DNA from: Pseudomonadota bacterium
Lineage (GTDB): Bacteria > Desulfobacterota > Desulfovibrionia > Desulfovibrionales > Desulfovibrionaceae
Direction of reading: 5' to 3'
DNA: 64,000 nucleotides
Assembly: GCA_023433925.1 (NCBI GenBank)
Contig: JAEYTO010000068.1
Span: 10,308 to 74,307 of the forward strand
Shown: piece after piece, positions 18,401 to 27,052 of the stretch
How the letters are laid out: each line of letters begins with the position of its first letter
Position numbering within the stretch: position 1 is the stretch's first letter
Notes under the pieces: generated by a model
Told to the model about the DNA's origin: nothing
Databases searched by the model: none
What the model saw: only the letters and a program-made list of their open reading frames with translations
Position numbers and translations under genes: made by a program

Positions 18401-21400
18401 AATGGGCATCCAGTAGCGTTCCTTCTGGAACGGGTAGCCCGGCGCGGGAACATGCTTGCGCGGGAAGGGGGCGAACAGCGCCTCCGTGTCCAGGGGCGCG
18501 CCCGCCCTGAACAGGTGTCCGGCGGCGGCGAACAGGCTTTGCAAGGCGTTCTGCCTGGGCGCGAGCGTCGGAATGGCGCGCAGCCTGACGCCGCTCTGGC
18601 TGACCAGCGTGGACAGGGCGGCGGAAGGCCCGGCCTCGACGGCCAGGAGCCCCAGCCCGGCCAGGGTCGCCACGGCGGGCTGGAAGCGCACGGGCTCGAC
18701 GATCTGCCTGACCCAGTACTCTGGCCGCTGGACCTCGGCATTGGTGGCCGCGCCCGCCTCGCCGGTCAGCGTGGACACGAAGCGCATCCGCGCGGGCGCG
18801 TGCAGCCGAACGCCTTCGAGCGCACGGGCAAAGGCTGCCGCCGGTCCGCGCATGGCCGGAGAGTGGAACGGCTTGGACACGAGCAGCCGTTTGGCCGACA
18901 CGCCCATGGCCTCCAGGGCCGGCGCCAGGCGGTCGAGCGCGGCGCGCGGGCCGGACACGACGGTGTTCTCGGGGGCGTTGAGCGTGGCGACGACCAGATC
19001 CGGGTGGTCGCGCAGCAGCCCGCGCACCCTGTCCTCGGAGGCGAACACCGCCAGCATGCCCCCATCCGGGGCTTCTTGCATGGCCCTGCCGCGAGCGACG
19101 GCAAGGCCCAGCATGTCTTCCAGGCTCATGATGCCCGCCGCGACCGCCGCCGGATACTCGCCGATGCTGTGGCCGGCCACGGCGGCGAAGCGGAGCCCCA
19201 AGGACTCCCACAGCCGCCAGGTGGCATGGGACACGGCGGCTATGAGCGGCTGGGCATTGGCCGTGTCGGCCAGCTCCTCCGCCGGCGCGCCGCCGTGGAG
19301 CAGGCGCTTCAGGTCGCAGCCGTGTCCCGCGAGGATTCCGGCGCACTCGTCCAGCGCCTCGCGGAAGACGGGATAGGTCTCATAAAGGGCCCGGCCCATG
19401 TCCGGGTACTGCGAGCCCTGCCCGGTGAACAGGAGCGCAAGCTCCCCGCGCTCTGTCTGGGCCGGGGCGATCTCGGCCGCGTCCAGGGCGGCGGCCAATC
19501 CTGCGGCGTCGGCGCCGACGGCGGCCAGCCTGAACGGGAACAGTGGGCGCGTGGTGGCCATGAGGCGGCAGAAGGCCCCGAGATCCTCGGGCGACAGCCG
19601 CCTGACGTGAGTTGAAGTCTCCTCGGCCAGGGCCTTGAGGGCCTCGGGCGTCTTGGCGGACAGGGGCAGGAAAAAGGCCTCGGGCTTCCAACCATCTCCG
19701 GGGATCGGCTCCAGCGACGCGCGCCCGTTGGGAACGTACTCCTCGACGATGACATGCCCGTTGACGCCGGAAAATCCGAAGGCGCTCATGCCCGCGCAGC
19801 GCGGGGCGTGACTCTCCCACGGCTCCAGGTTCGTGGGCAGCGCCACGGCGTTGGCCGCGAAATCGAAGCGCGTGTTGGGCGTCTTCACGTGGATGTTCGC
19901 GGGAATGGCCCGGTGGCGGATGCACAGGAGCAGCTTGAGCAGCGAAGCCATGGCCGCGGCCGGCTCCAGGTGCCCGATGTTGGCCTTGACCGAGCCGATG
20001 CGCAGCGGAGCGTCCTTGGCGCGGTCCCGGCAGTAGGCCCCGGCCAGCGCATCGAGCTCGATGGAGTCGCCCAGGGCCGTGCCGGTGCCGTGCGCCTCCA
20101 CGTAGGAAATATCAAGAGGCGCGCGTCGCGCATCGGCGAGCGCCTGGGCGATGACCTTCTGCTGGGCCAGGCCGTTGGGCGCGGTAAGCCCGTTGCTCCG
20201 GCCGTCCTGGTTCACGGCCGTGCCGCGGATGAGTCCCAGGATTCTGTCCCCGGCGGCTTCGGCGTCGCTCAGCCGCTTGAGAAGAACCACTGCCCCGCCT
20301 TCGCCTCGGCCGTACCCGTCGGCCCCGTCGTCGAAAGCCTTGCTGCGGCCGTCCGGGCTGATGGCCCCGAGCTTGGTGAAGCAGACGTGCAGGTCCGGCG
20401 TGAGCATGAGGGTCGCCGCGCCGGCCAGGGCCAGGTCCGACTCGCCCAGGCGCAGGCTCTGGCAGGCGCTGTGCAGCGCCACGATGCCGGAGGAGCAGGC
20501 CGTGTCAACGGCCCAGCACGGCCCCTCGAAGCCGTGGAAATAGGACAGGCGGCCGCAGGCCCCGCTCAGGGTCGTGCCGGTGAGCGAGTAGGCGTCGATG
20601 CGCTCGCGCCGTTTGGATTCCCGGTGGGCGTGGGAGTATTCGTTGTTGGTCATGCCCAGGAACACGCCGACCGGCTTGCCGCGCCAGATTTCCGGGTTGA
20701 TGGCCGCGTCCTCGAAGGCCCGCCAGCTCATTTCGAGCAGCAACCGCTGCTGCGGGTCGAGCTGCAGGGCCTCTTTCGCTGAGATGCCGAAGAAGAGCGG
20801 ATCGAACGTATCGATGGGCGAGGTCAGGAAGGCCGCTTCCTTCGTGTACATTGTGCCTGGCGCGTCACGATCGGCGTCGTAGTGGCGTTTCCAATCCCAG
20901 CGTTCGGCCGGGATTGGAATGACGGCGTCGCGGCCTTCGGCGATGAAGCGCCAGTAGCTGTCCATGTCCGTGATGCCGCCTGGGAAGCGGCAGGCCACGC
21001 CCACCACGGCGACGGGCTCGCTCCCGCGCCGCGGGCCGCGCGTCCTGATACCGGATTCCTCGCGAGCGGGGTCCGGATTTCCGCCGGTCGCGTCCGCGTC
21101 GAGGCGGGCGGCCAGGTGCTCCGCCAGGGCATGGGCGCTGGGATGGTTGAAGATGGCCGAGACAGGGAGGCTCAATCCCAGGCGCTCGGCCAGGGACGCG
21201 CGCAGGCGCATGGCCAGCACGGAGCTCAGGCCGAGGGACTGGAACGCGGCCTGCCCGTCCTCCTTGTCCGGCGAGAGGGTGGGCAGGAGCTGGCAGATCG
21301 TCCGCCAGACGAGCGCGCGCAGAGCGATTTCCCGGTCCTTGCGCTCCAGCTCCCGCATGGCCCTTCCGGCCTCGGAGATCTGCGCGCCGCACCCTTCGCC

Positions 21401-22366
21401 GGTCCAGGACGAAAGGACCGCGAAGGCCGCTTCGGCGCTCGCCCGGCTGTCCATGTTGCGGGCCATGAGGGCGGCGCCATGGATGGTCAGGCCTCGGGTC
21501 GCCGCGCACTCCACGAGGGAGGCCTGCAGAACGGCGTGGGGCGCTATCTCGACGAAGTGGCGCACTCCCCGGTCCAGGGCCGTCGCCACGGCCTGGGCGA
21601 ACCGGACCGGCTCGTGGATGTGCCTGCGCCAGTATTCGGCTCCGAAGTCGCCGCCGGCCGGGTCGGCGAGACCGCCGTGCAGCGAAGAGACGACGGGAAT
21701 CCGCGCGGGCGAGGGTCGCAGCGTGGCCAGACCGGCCGCGAACGAGGGCAGCAGCGGCTCGATGCCGGCGGAATGGAAGGGAACGTCGACGCGCAGGAAG
21801 CGGGCCGCTCCCGGCTTGCGGCGCTCCACCTCGGCGGCGAGAGCCTCCAGAATGGATCTGTCGCCGCTGCACACGGAGGCGACTGGAGAATTGAAGGCCG
21901 CGATCTGGATCGTGTCGCCGTAAGCCTTCAGCAACTCTCCGAGCTGCTCCGCCGGCAGCGCGCAGTGGAGCATGGCTCCCGTGCCTCCGGCGGCCTGGAG
22001 GATCTTGCTGTGCTCGAAGGCGATGAGGGCGGCCTGCCCCGTGTCGATGGCCCCGGCGGCCCAGGCGGCGGCCACCTCTCCGCCGCTGTGCCCCAGGCAG
22101 AGCGCCGGGGTGTATCCGCGCGAGAGCATGAGCTCCGTCAGCCCGAAGGAGACCGCCAGTATGCACGGGTGCCCTCGGAAAGCGGGCGAGACGTCGCCGC
22201 CCTCTTCGTGCAGCCAGCGCTCCGCCGACCAGCCGGACAGCGCCGTGAACGCTGCGTCGAAGGCGCGGAAGCCGGCGCGGAACGCGGGCTCGGATTCCAT
22301 GAGCTCCCTGCCCATGCGCTCCCATTGGGTTCCGATGCCCGAGAAGACGGCTGCGAACGAAGACAT
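15476..22366 (-). CDS. Type I PKS: loading AT-ACP, then KS-AT-DH-KR-ACP
   Basis: A 2296-aa PKS. An N-terminal loading AT (1-310) has GHSGGE with Ser94. Two usual extender-AT residues are changed: Ile in SGIGTQW and His119 where Arg normally holds the malonyl carboxylate. That suggests a monocarboxylic starter. ACP0 follows with LGLSSV (Ser382). KS has Cys624 in DTACSSG, EAHGTGTALGD and NIGHLEPA. AT1 has GQGSQYPDMG, GHSIGEYPAA and KPFHSP, not HAFH. DH (about 1340-1640) has His in EHVIFDKPISP and Asp in HPGSLDSVLQ. KR (about 1870-2050) has GGTGALG, the LDD motif of B-type ketoreductases, Ser in CYSSAG and Tyr in ANYNAAN. ACP1 has GFDSLMAVE (Ser2190). There is no ER, so the module should give an enoyl chain. 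The start follows an AAGGAAC site 30 bp after FkbH. Confidence 0.96.
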   Translation of the reverse strand: MSSFAAVFSGIGTQWERMGRELMESEPAFRAGFRAFDAAFTALSGWSAERWLHEEGGDVSPAFRGHPCILAVSFGLTELMLSRGYTPALCLGHSGGEVAAAWAAGAIDTGQAALIAFEHSKILQAAGGTGAMLHCALPAEQLGELLKAYGDTIQIAAFNSPVASVCSGDRSILEALAAEVERRKPGAARFLRVDVPFHSAGIEPLLPSFAAGLATLRPSPARIPVVSSLHGGLADPAGGDFGAEYWRRHIHEPVRFAQAVATALDRGVRHFVEIAPHAVLQASLVECAATRGLTIHGAALMARNMDSRASAEAAFAVLSSWTGEGCGAQISEAGRAMRELERKDREIALRALVWRTICQLLPTLSPDKEDGQAAFQSLGLSSVLAMRLRASLAERLGLSLPVSAIFNHPSAHALAEHLAARLDADATGGNPDPAREESGIRTRGPRRGSEPVAVVGVACRFPGGITDMDSYWRFIAEGRDAVIPIPAERWDWKRHYDADRDAPGTMYTKEAAFLTSPIDTFDPLFFGISAKEALQLDPQQRLLLEMSWRAFEDAAINPEIWRGKPVGVFLGMTNNEYSHAHRESKRRERIDAYSLTGTTLSGACGRLSYFHGFEGPCWAVDTACSSGIVALHSACQSLRLGESDLALAGAATLMLTPDLHVCFTKLGAISPDGRSKAFDDGADGYGRGEGGAVVLLKRLSDAEAAGDRILGLIRGTAVNQDGRSNGLTAPNGLAQQKVIAQALADARRAPLDISYVEAHGTGTALGDSIELDALAGAYCRDRAKDAPLRIGSVKANIGHLEPAAAMASLLKLLLCIRHRAIPANIHVKTPNTRFDFAANAVALPTNLEPWESHAPRCAGMSAFGFSGVNGHVIVEEYVPNGRASLEPIPGDGWKPEAFFLPLSAKTPEALKALAEETSTHVRRLSPEDLGAFCRLMATTRPLFPFRLAAVGADAAGLAAALDAAEIAPAQTERGELALLFTGQGSQYPDMGRALYETYPVFREALDECAGILAGHGCDLKRLLHGGAPAEELADTANAQPLIAAVSHATWRLWESLGLRFAAVAGHSIGEYPAAVAAGIMSLEDMLGLAVARGRAMQEAPDGGMLAVFASEDRVRGLLRDHPDLVVATLNAPENTVVSGPRAALDRLAPALEAMGVSAKRLLVSKPFHSPAMRGPAAAFARALEGVRLHAPARMRFVSTLTGEAGAATNAEVQRPEYWVRQIVEPVRFQPAVATLAGLGLLAVEAGPSAALSTLVSQSGVRLRAIPTLAPRQNALQSLFAAAGHLFRAGAPLDTEALFAPFPRKHVPAPGYPFQKERYWMPIENEPLQAPERHASGAGERQSSPAFGAAAVFQSRFSGAWPGFVQEHVIFDKPISPAAGHMAMLLAAARELWGDIPCELRDVDFLAPLIVGDEEPRLVQIIVDDPALETSPFRIVSSGLGESGALPAGDSAWRTHCTGLISRAVSPRPVPPATTLDTSAPLAREEFYQRFVSRGYVVGPRFQRIEEIAIAGDKARCRVTIRAGHPEEKGHVIHPGSLDSVLQTILPPHLVELADTMMEEGALLIPMHVERLTLWGPLPHVARCASYARKSPRDAVLEGKTLACDQAGAPVLELSGCLFRMTDHATLYKSLHADPAELLYVLRWTSEPLPNPAKSAKPAGASAPLAVLPLGDGQLARRIAPMLDACLLPPDADLAQAAARTGATAEGLEQAGPLQLLLVHSGAGDDLERLAAREMDDCARLLAILRDTASSSLPVHPSLVTSGLSGDLGLGRIGGERGAAEGDSANPQAPRPHGLAGASLPGLAAVFGLEHPGLLRGVIDLAPDPEAEDLNALATLCGAGADAPEIRQWAVRNGSLHACRLARAERAETPRRAVVRGTHLITGGTGALGLRTALRLAEQGAEAVALLSRSGRLDAQGQRTVEDIRRKGCRVLLLKGDVASAADIEAALDALRRDAPPLRGIFHAAGLLDDGVLAGLTEERLRKVMAPKITGAMLLHRLTLADPLDLFVCYSSAGTLLGSQGQANYNAANHFLNAFSRWRAGLGLPAASPCFGPWADGGMAMATERRGENLRQTGILEVDGAAALEAMFLGLQRGHAAYGVMAVDWGRFSSRRALDPQGFFSLLPIGRTPMEDRAADSAAALLTSAMTGASGKPDREKLAQGLQGIAARTLGIGDPARIALNKPLLDYGFDSLMAVEFRTAVSKALNIPVPVSIVFEFPTLDKIAEWLIERAAADARPSQASPRPAAEQGGAVRMAGADAGVRDLLADIDSLLDDGPDTADDRQGSGGLHGQPAGARQ

Positions 22367-22396
22367 GATGTTCCTTGTCGTGCTCCGGCCGCGGCC

Positions 22397-23422
22397 CTAC
22401 ACGATGGTGACCTTCAGGTACGGGGGAAACCGCGGGACGGCATCGCCCCGATACTCCAGGAGCAGGCGGTTGCCTTGGGCCTCGATTTCCGTGAACCCGG
22501 CGAACTTGTAGGTGACGTACATCATGCGGTTGCGGGGCGTCTCCACGAAGTCCGCCCGCGGCCGTTTCCCGGCGGCCAGCGCCTGGCGGACGATGTGGTT
22601 GAGCTGCACCGAGCCCACCCCGCGCGACATGACCCGGCAGGACATGAGCAGCAGTCTGATGCGCCAGGCCTCGTCGCTCTTCTCCACGAGAGACAGCCCG
22701 ATCTTGCCGTACGTGCCGTACTTGTCCTCCAGGGAGCTGATGGTCAGCATGTGCCGGTCGGAAAAGCGCAGGGCGGCGAGCTCGTCGTGGCTGAAGGTCA
22801 GCCCGGTCGCGTTCAGCTGGTTGGTCCGCTCGGTGAGGTCCACCGCCCGCTCCAGGTCGCCGTCCTCCACCGGGCCGAGGGTGAAGCGCATGTCCAGGCT
22901 TTCGAGGAAGGATTCCTTGGGGCCGGCGAAGCTCTCCTCGGCCGTGTTGCGCCGGATGTCCGCCTGGTACATCGAGCGCCGCATGGCGGAATCGGCGGTC
23001 ACAAAGCGGGGCGTGAATTCGGGCAGGCCAGGCAGGGAGCACGCCAGCCCGGCCGAATAACAGCGCACGCCCGGCGCGCCCTGGGCCACCTCGTCGAGCT
23101 CGAACGGCTGGTCATCCACGAAGGCGAAGGTGTCCAGCCCGATGTTCAGGAGCTTGGCGATCTTCTCGACCGACTGGCTCTTGGCGCCGAAGTTGATCTG
23201 CGGATAAAGGAAGTACTCCGCGAGGCCGAGCTCCTCCAGCCGCCACAGCGCGTCCTCATGGGTGTTCCTGCTGGCGATGGACTGGAGGATGCCGCGCCGG
23301 TCAAGCTCCATGATGGTCTCGCGCACGCCGTCGCGCAGCCTGTCTGCTCCGCCTTCGAGCAGAACGCCTTCCCAGACGGTCTCGTCCAGGTCCCACACCA
23401 CGCATTTGATGGTCTTACCCAC
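22397..23422 (-). CDS. fkbH-like: FkbH-like glyceryl-ACP forming enzyme (HAD superfamily)
   Basis: A 341-aa HAD-family protein with the nucleophile motif VVWDLDETVWEG at residues 8-19. SRNTHEDA and FVDDQPFELDEV are typical of FkbH and OzmB-type enzymes that dephosphorylate 1,3-bisphosphoglycerate and place the glyceryl group on an ACP. The C-terminal half (LDMRFTL..., RTNQLNATGL) matches the FkbH C-terminal acyltransferase-like part. Length is normal for the family. GTG start at 23422 with AGGAGAAA upstream, and the gene overlaps the acyl-CoA dehydrogenase stop by 8 bp. It is the committed step of the hydroxymalonyl-ACP cassette formed with the next three upstream genes. Confidence 0.93.
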   Translation of the reverse strand: MGKTIKCVVWDLDETVWEGVLLEGGADRLRDGVRETIMELDRRGILQSIASRNTHEDALWRLEELGLAEYFLYPQINFGAKSQSVEKIAKLLNIGLDTFAFVDDQPFELDEVAQGAPGVRCYSAGLACSLPGLPEFTPRFVTADSAMRRSMYQADIRRNTAEESFAGPKESFLESLDMRFTLGPVEDGDLERAVDLTERTNQLNATGLTFSHDELAALRFSDRHMLTISSLEDKYGTYGKIGLSLVEKSDEAWRIRLLLMSCRVMSRGVGSVQLNHIVRQALAAGKRPRADFVETPRNRMMYVTYKFAGFTEIEAQGNRLLLEYRGDAVPRFPPYLKVTIV

Positions 23423-24638
23423 GGGGCTTTCTCCTGCTCCTGCGCTGGCGCATGAGAGCGGCGGAGGCGATGAGCAGCTGCTGCATCTGCGAGCTGCCTT
23501 CGATGATCTCGCAAATCTTTGCGTCGCGGAAATAGCGCATGAGCGGATAGTCCGGCGAGCAGCCGTTGCCGCCGTGGAGCTGGAGCGCGTTGGTCGCCGC
23601 GCGGAAGGCCGCCCGCGAGCTGAAGTACTTGAAGGTGGAGGTGCGCATGACGGAATCGGGCGTCAGCGAGTCGCGCTCGGCGGCGGCCTGTTCGGCCAGG
23701 GCCTGCGCCGCGGCCAGGTCCGTGGCCATGTCGGCGATCAGCTCCTGGATGAGCTGGTGCTTGCGCAGGGGCTGGCCGAACTGCTCCCGCTCGGAGGCAT
23801 AGGCCGTGCTGGCGGCCAGGCAACCGTCCAGTATGCCGACGCCGCCCCAGCCGACGATGTAGCGGCCGCAGTCGAGGGCGTGCGAGGCCACGAAGGTGAA
23901 GCCGCCGCCCACCGGCCCCACGAGCGCATCGCGGGGCACGCGGCAATCCTCGAAGGCAAGCTCCGCGATGCCCGCGGCCCTGAAGCCGAGCAGATTGGGC
24001 ATGGGGGTCACGGTCAGGCCCTTGCTGTCCGCCGGGACGAGCAGGGCCACGAGCCCTTCGCTCCCGAGGCGGGCCATGACGAGGAAAAGGTCGGCGTGCG
24101 TAGAGCCGGAGATCCAGCGTTTTTTGCCGGTGATGGAGAAGCCTTCCCCGGTCCGGGCCGCCGCGCAGGTCAGGCCGGTGGCCTCGCTGCCGCGCTCCGG
24201 CTCGGTCAGGGCGAAGGCCGCGCGCAGGCCGCCTTTCGCCAGCTTGGGCAGATAGGTCTTCTTCCGCGCCTCGTCGCCGAAACGGAGCAGCGCCTGGCAG
24301 ACCATGGAATGCACGGTGAACATGCTGAGCAGGGAGACGCTGCCGCGCGCCATGTGCGCGCAGACCTGGCCCAGGGCCAGGCTGTCCAGGCCAAGCCCTC
24401 CCCACTCCGTCGGGACGGTCGCGCCGAGCCAGCCGGCGGCGGCGAACTCCTCCAGCACGGGCATAGGCATGGCTTGCGCCTCTTCCCAGGCATTGGCATG
24501 GGGGAGGACCTTGGCGTCGATCCAGTCCCGCATCCGCGCCGGCCACGGGGCGATCTCGCCCGGAGCGTCCCGGCCTTGTTGCGCATTATTCCCGGCGACT
24601 TGCGACACGGCGCTCCTCCCGTGGTCGTCTTCAGGCAT
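23415..24638 (-). CDS. fkbI-like: Acyl-CoA dehydrogenase family oxidase of the hydroxymalonyl-ACP cassette (FkbI-like)
   Basis: A 407-aa flavoprotein of the acyl-CoA dehydrogenase fold. TVPTEWGGLGLDS, AFALTEPERGSEA (flavin/substrate loop), KRWISGSTHADLF and QLHGGNGCSPDYPLMRYFRD are all present, and the catalytic Glu lies in CEIIEGSSQ. In FkbI/AsmI-like pathways this enzyme oxidises an ACP-bound glyceryl-derived aldehyde or alcohol towards the malonate level. It overlaps the ACP gene by 8 bp upstream and FkbH by 8 bp downstream. Assignment to this pathway rests mainly on the intact four-gene context, because the family itself is broad. Confidence 0.92.
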   Translation of the reverse strand: MPEDDHGRSAVSQVAGNNAQQGRDAPGEIAPWPARMRDWIDAKVLPHANAWEEAQAMPMPVLEEFAAAGWLGATVPTEWGGLGLDSLALGQVCAHMARGSVSLLSMFTVHSMVCQALLRFGDEARKKTYLPKLAKGGLRAAFALTEPERGSEATGLTCAAARTGEGFSITGKKRWISGSTHADLFLVMARLGSEGLVALLVPADSKGLTVTPMPNLLGFRAAGIAELAFEDCRVPRDALVGPVGGGFTFVASHALDCGRYIVGWGGVGILDGCLAASTAYASEREQFGQPLRKHQLIQELIADMATDLAAAQALAEQAAAERDSLTPDSVMRTSTFKYFSSRAAFRAATNALQLHGGNGCSPDYPLMRYFRDAKICEIIEGSSQMQQLLIASAALMRQRRSRRKPRG

Positions 24639-24891
24639 TGGCGGCTTGGGATTCGACCAGCGCGACGATGGCGTCGATGGAGTGGAAGTTGGACAGCTTG
24701 AGCTGGTCGCGCGGAATGGAGAAGCCGCACTCCTTCTCGACGAACATGACGAGCTGCATGGCGAAAAGCGAATTCACGTAGCCGAGCTCGAACATGTTCT
24801 CGCTATCCTCGAGGTCGTCGTCTTTTATGTAGTGCAGGACGAAGTTGCGCACCTTCCCGCGCATATCAGTGCTCACGAGCAAGTCCCTCAT
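24631..24891 (-). CDS. fkbJ-like: Free-standing acyl carrier protein for glyceryl/hydroxymalonyl units (FkbJ-like)
   Basis: An 86-aa single-domain carrier protein. The phosphopantetheine Ser is in GYVNSLFAMQLV, the NSLFAM signature of FkbJ-type ACPs; most PKS ACPs have DSL. Flanking helices DMRGKVRNFVLHYIKDD and EKECGFSIPRDQL complete a normal carrier fold. Its start overlaps the dehydrogenase stop as ATGA. It should carry glycerate-derived units and hand the finished hydroxymalonyl group to an AT domain of the PKS. Confidence 0.93.
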   Translation of the reverse strand: MRDLLVSTDMRGKVRNFVLHYIKDDDLEDSENMFELGYVNSLFAMQLVMFVEKECGFSIPRDQLKLSNFHSIDAIVALVESQAANA

Positions 24892-25751
24892 GCGTCTGCG
24901 TGTTGCGTGTAGTCATGGAAGCCTTTCCCGCTCTTGCGGCCGAGGACGCCGGCGTCCACCATCTTCCGCAGGAGCGGGCAGGGGCGGAATTTCGGGTCGT
25001 TGTAGCTGGCGTACAGGTTTTCAAGGGACAGCAGGATCGTGTCCAGGCCGATGAGGTCTCCCGTGGCCAGGGGGCCCATGGCGTGGCTGAAGCAGGACTG
25101 GAAGATGCGGTCCACGTCCCTCGGTTCCGCGACCTGATCCTGCACGAGCCAGATCGCCTCGTTGATGGTGAGCATGAGGACCCGGTTGGAGACGAAGCCC
25201 GGCATGTCGTTCACCACCACGGCCTTCTTCTTCATCTGCTTGAGGAGTTGCCGACCCGCCGCGAGCGTGTCGTCCGAGGTGTGGAAGCCCCTGATGACCT
25301 CCACGACCGGCTTGAGCGGCACGGGATTCATGAAGTGCATGCCCAGCACGCGGTCGGGCCGCCGTGTCCAGGAGCCGATCCTGGTGATGGAGATGACGGA
25401 GGTGTTGGCGGCAAGGCGGACTTCCTGCCTGCATATGGCGTCCAGGGCGGGATATACCTGCCGCTTGAGGTCCTCGCGCTCCGTGATGTTCTCCACCACG
25501 AAGTCCGCCTCGGCGAGCGCGTCGAGCCGCGTGCCGGTGCTGATACGGGCCATGGCCGCCTGAAGGTCGGCCACTTCCTTGCCGAAGAGGCCGTGCATGC
25601 GCAGCCCGGTCTCGATGTCCTTCCGGGCCGCCGCGAGGGTGGCCTCATCCACGTCGATCAGCAGCACGTCCATGCCGTGCATGGCAAGGGCCTGGCTCAT
25701 GCCCCGGCCCATCACTCCCGCGCCGACGACGCCAATCTTCTGATAGGTCAT
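24888..25751 (-). CDS. fkbK-like: 3-hydroxyacyl-CoA dehydrogenase family enzyme (FkbK-like)
   Basis: A 287-aa NAD-dependent dehydrogenase. It has a Rossmann motif IGVVGAGVMGRGMSQ at the N-terminus, then ADFVVENITE, the catalytic His in GMHFMNPVP, NDMPGFVSNRVL and a C-terminal helical domain ending in LGRKSGKGFHDY. In methoxymalonyl/hydroxymalonyl-ACP pathways this enzyme oxidises glyceryl-ACP. It is the first gene of the minus-strand biosynthetic operon, with AAGGACAGGA before the ATG. A promoter must lie in 25752-26482. Confidence 0.93.
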   Translation of the reverse strand: MTYQKIGVVGAGVMGRGMSQALAMHGMDVLLIDVDEATLAAARKDIETGLRMHGLFGKEVADLQAAMARISTGTRLDALAEADFVVENITEREDLKRQVYPALDAICRQEVRLAANTSVISITRIGSWTRRPDRVLGMHFMNPVPLKPVVEVIRGFHTSDDTLAAGRQLLKQMKKKAVVVNDMPGFVSNRVLMLTINEAIWLVQDQVAEPRDVDRIFQSCFSHAMGPLATGDLIGLDTILLSLENLYASYNDPKFRPCPLLRKMVDAGVLGRKSGKGFHDYTQHADA

Positions 25752-26482
25752 TTCCTGTCCTTCGGCGTTTCACCGTATCGCCGCTGCGAACGCTCCCGGG
25801 CGCCGTGCTCGCCAAGCCTCGGGAGCGCCGTCGTTCGGGCGGCGGGGCCGATGAGAGTGCTGATCGCGGTATGCGGCGCCAGTTCTCGTCTTGCTCGAGA
25901 TTGCTGAAATAAATCTTTCGCAGAGGCGACAGTGATACAAAGCGAATCGACTATTTGCTTCATGGGGCAAAGTATTCAGTGCAAGCTGCAAGTAACCACG
26001 TTCAGGCGTGTGCCCTGTTTCAGCAAGGGGCATGAAAACGAAGAGCCGCTGCGCCGCGTCAAGGGCCACTGGAGCGTCTTCCATTCGCTCGCAAGCGTCG
26101 GAGGTGGGCGGCGTTCACTGCCTGATTTATTCAGGAGCGATTGGCGCATAGCGTGCGAGTCGTGCTCGCCATGGGAGCAAAGCATTTGGACTAATTGATT
26201 CGGCTTGCTGACGGCCTTCTTTTTCATAGCATTGCATCAATAAAAATGGCAAGCTGTTGGTGCTCGGTAAGTCGCTGCGATCGAGAGCCGGACCTGATCG
26301 CGGCCGAACTGTCCGGGTGCTGACGTTGAATGCCGTTGAACGCGTGGATGACTTGCGCACGTCGCGCTCCGCATCGGCCCGCGCGGGAAAGGGGCGGGCG
26401 AGCATGGCTTGCGCCGGTGTTCTCCGGACGGGTATGCCCATCCGGCGATGTGGAACGTGAACCAGATGAGGAGGAGCCGCCC
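25752..26482. other. Divergent intergenic region between PKS operon and DUF697 gene
   Basis: About 730 bp that must hold the promoter of the 15.6-kb minus-strand operon. Base composition is clearly lower in GC between 25900 and 26250 than in the flanking genes. Short reading frames exist on both strands but lack ribosome sites and recognisable sequence. I found no palindrome strong enough to call an operator. Confidence 0.4.
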
Positions 26483-27052
26483 ATGCCGAAGGAATCGCCC
26501 AAGAATGAAAGCAGCGTGAAAAGTGATCTGCCGGCCCAGGCCGAAGCCGAGCAGGGAGTCGCCGCGGCCATGCCGAGCCAGCAGGAGATCGACGCCATCA
26601 TCCGCAAGCGGACGCACGCCGCGCTCGCCATCGGCCTCGTGCCCGTGCCGCTCATCGATCTCGCGGCGCTCTCGGCCTTGCAGACCGAGATGCTCTACAG
26701 GCTCTCCGTGGCATACAACCTGCCGTTCTCCCAGGAATGGGCCAAGAAGACCGTGGGCCTCGTCACCGCCACGGTCCTGCCCGGCATGTTCACGCCCAGC
26801 CTGCGCAACCTCGCGCGCTACATTCCCGTCATCGGCTTCGGCCTCGGCGTGGTGAGCATGTCCCTGGCCAGCGCCGGCGCGACCTACGCGCTCGGTCACG
26901 CCTTCGCGCGGCACTTCGCCTCCGGCGGGACCTTCCTGACCTGCGATCTGGCCAAGATCAAGGAGGAGGTCAAATCCACCTACGCCGGCAGTGTGGAAAA
27001 GGTGAAGAGCTGGAGCAAGAAGGAGCCGGCGACCGCCGAGGCGGCCAGCTGA
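26483..27052 (+). CDS. DUF697-like membrane protein
   Basis: A 189-aa protein from the ATG at 26483, preceded by GAGGAGGAG; the frame is open further upstream without a site. A hydrophilic N-terminus leads into AALAIGLVPVPLIDLAALSALQTEMLYRLSVAYNL in sequence order, the hallmark of the DUF697/YcjF C-terminal domain often attached to GTPases. Two further hydrophobic helices (YIPVIGFGLGVVSMSLASAGA and the preceding segment) and a charged tail follow. No GTPase domain is present. It lies between the PKS arm and the autotransporter, and whether it serves the biosynthetic locus is unknown. Confidence 0.8.
   Translation: MPKESPKNESSVKSDLPAQAEAEQGVAAAMPSQQEIDAIIRKRTHAALAIGLVPVPLIDLAALSALQTEMLYRLSVAYNLPFSQEWAKKTVGLVTATVLPGMFTPSLRNLARYIPVIGFGLGVVSMSLASAGATYALGHAFARHFASGGTFLTCDLAKIKEEVKSTYAGSVEKVKSWSKKEPATAEAAS

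Noticed and set aside
25748..25963. 71-codon frame ending at the start of the 3-hydroxyacyl-CoA dehydrogenase gene
   Set aside because: No ribosome site and random-looking composition. The overlap with the downstream start is explained by the Shine-Dalgarno sequence.
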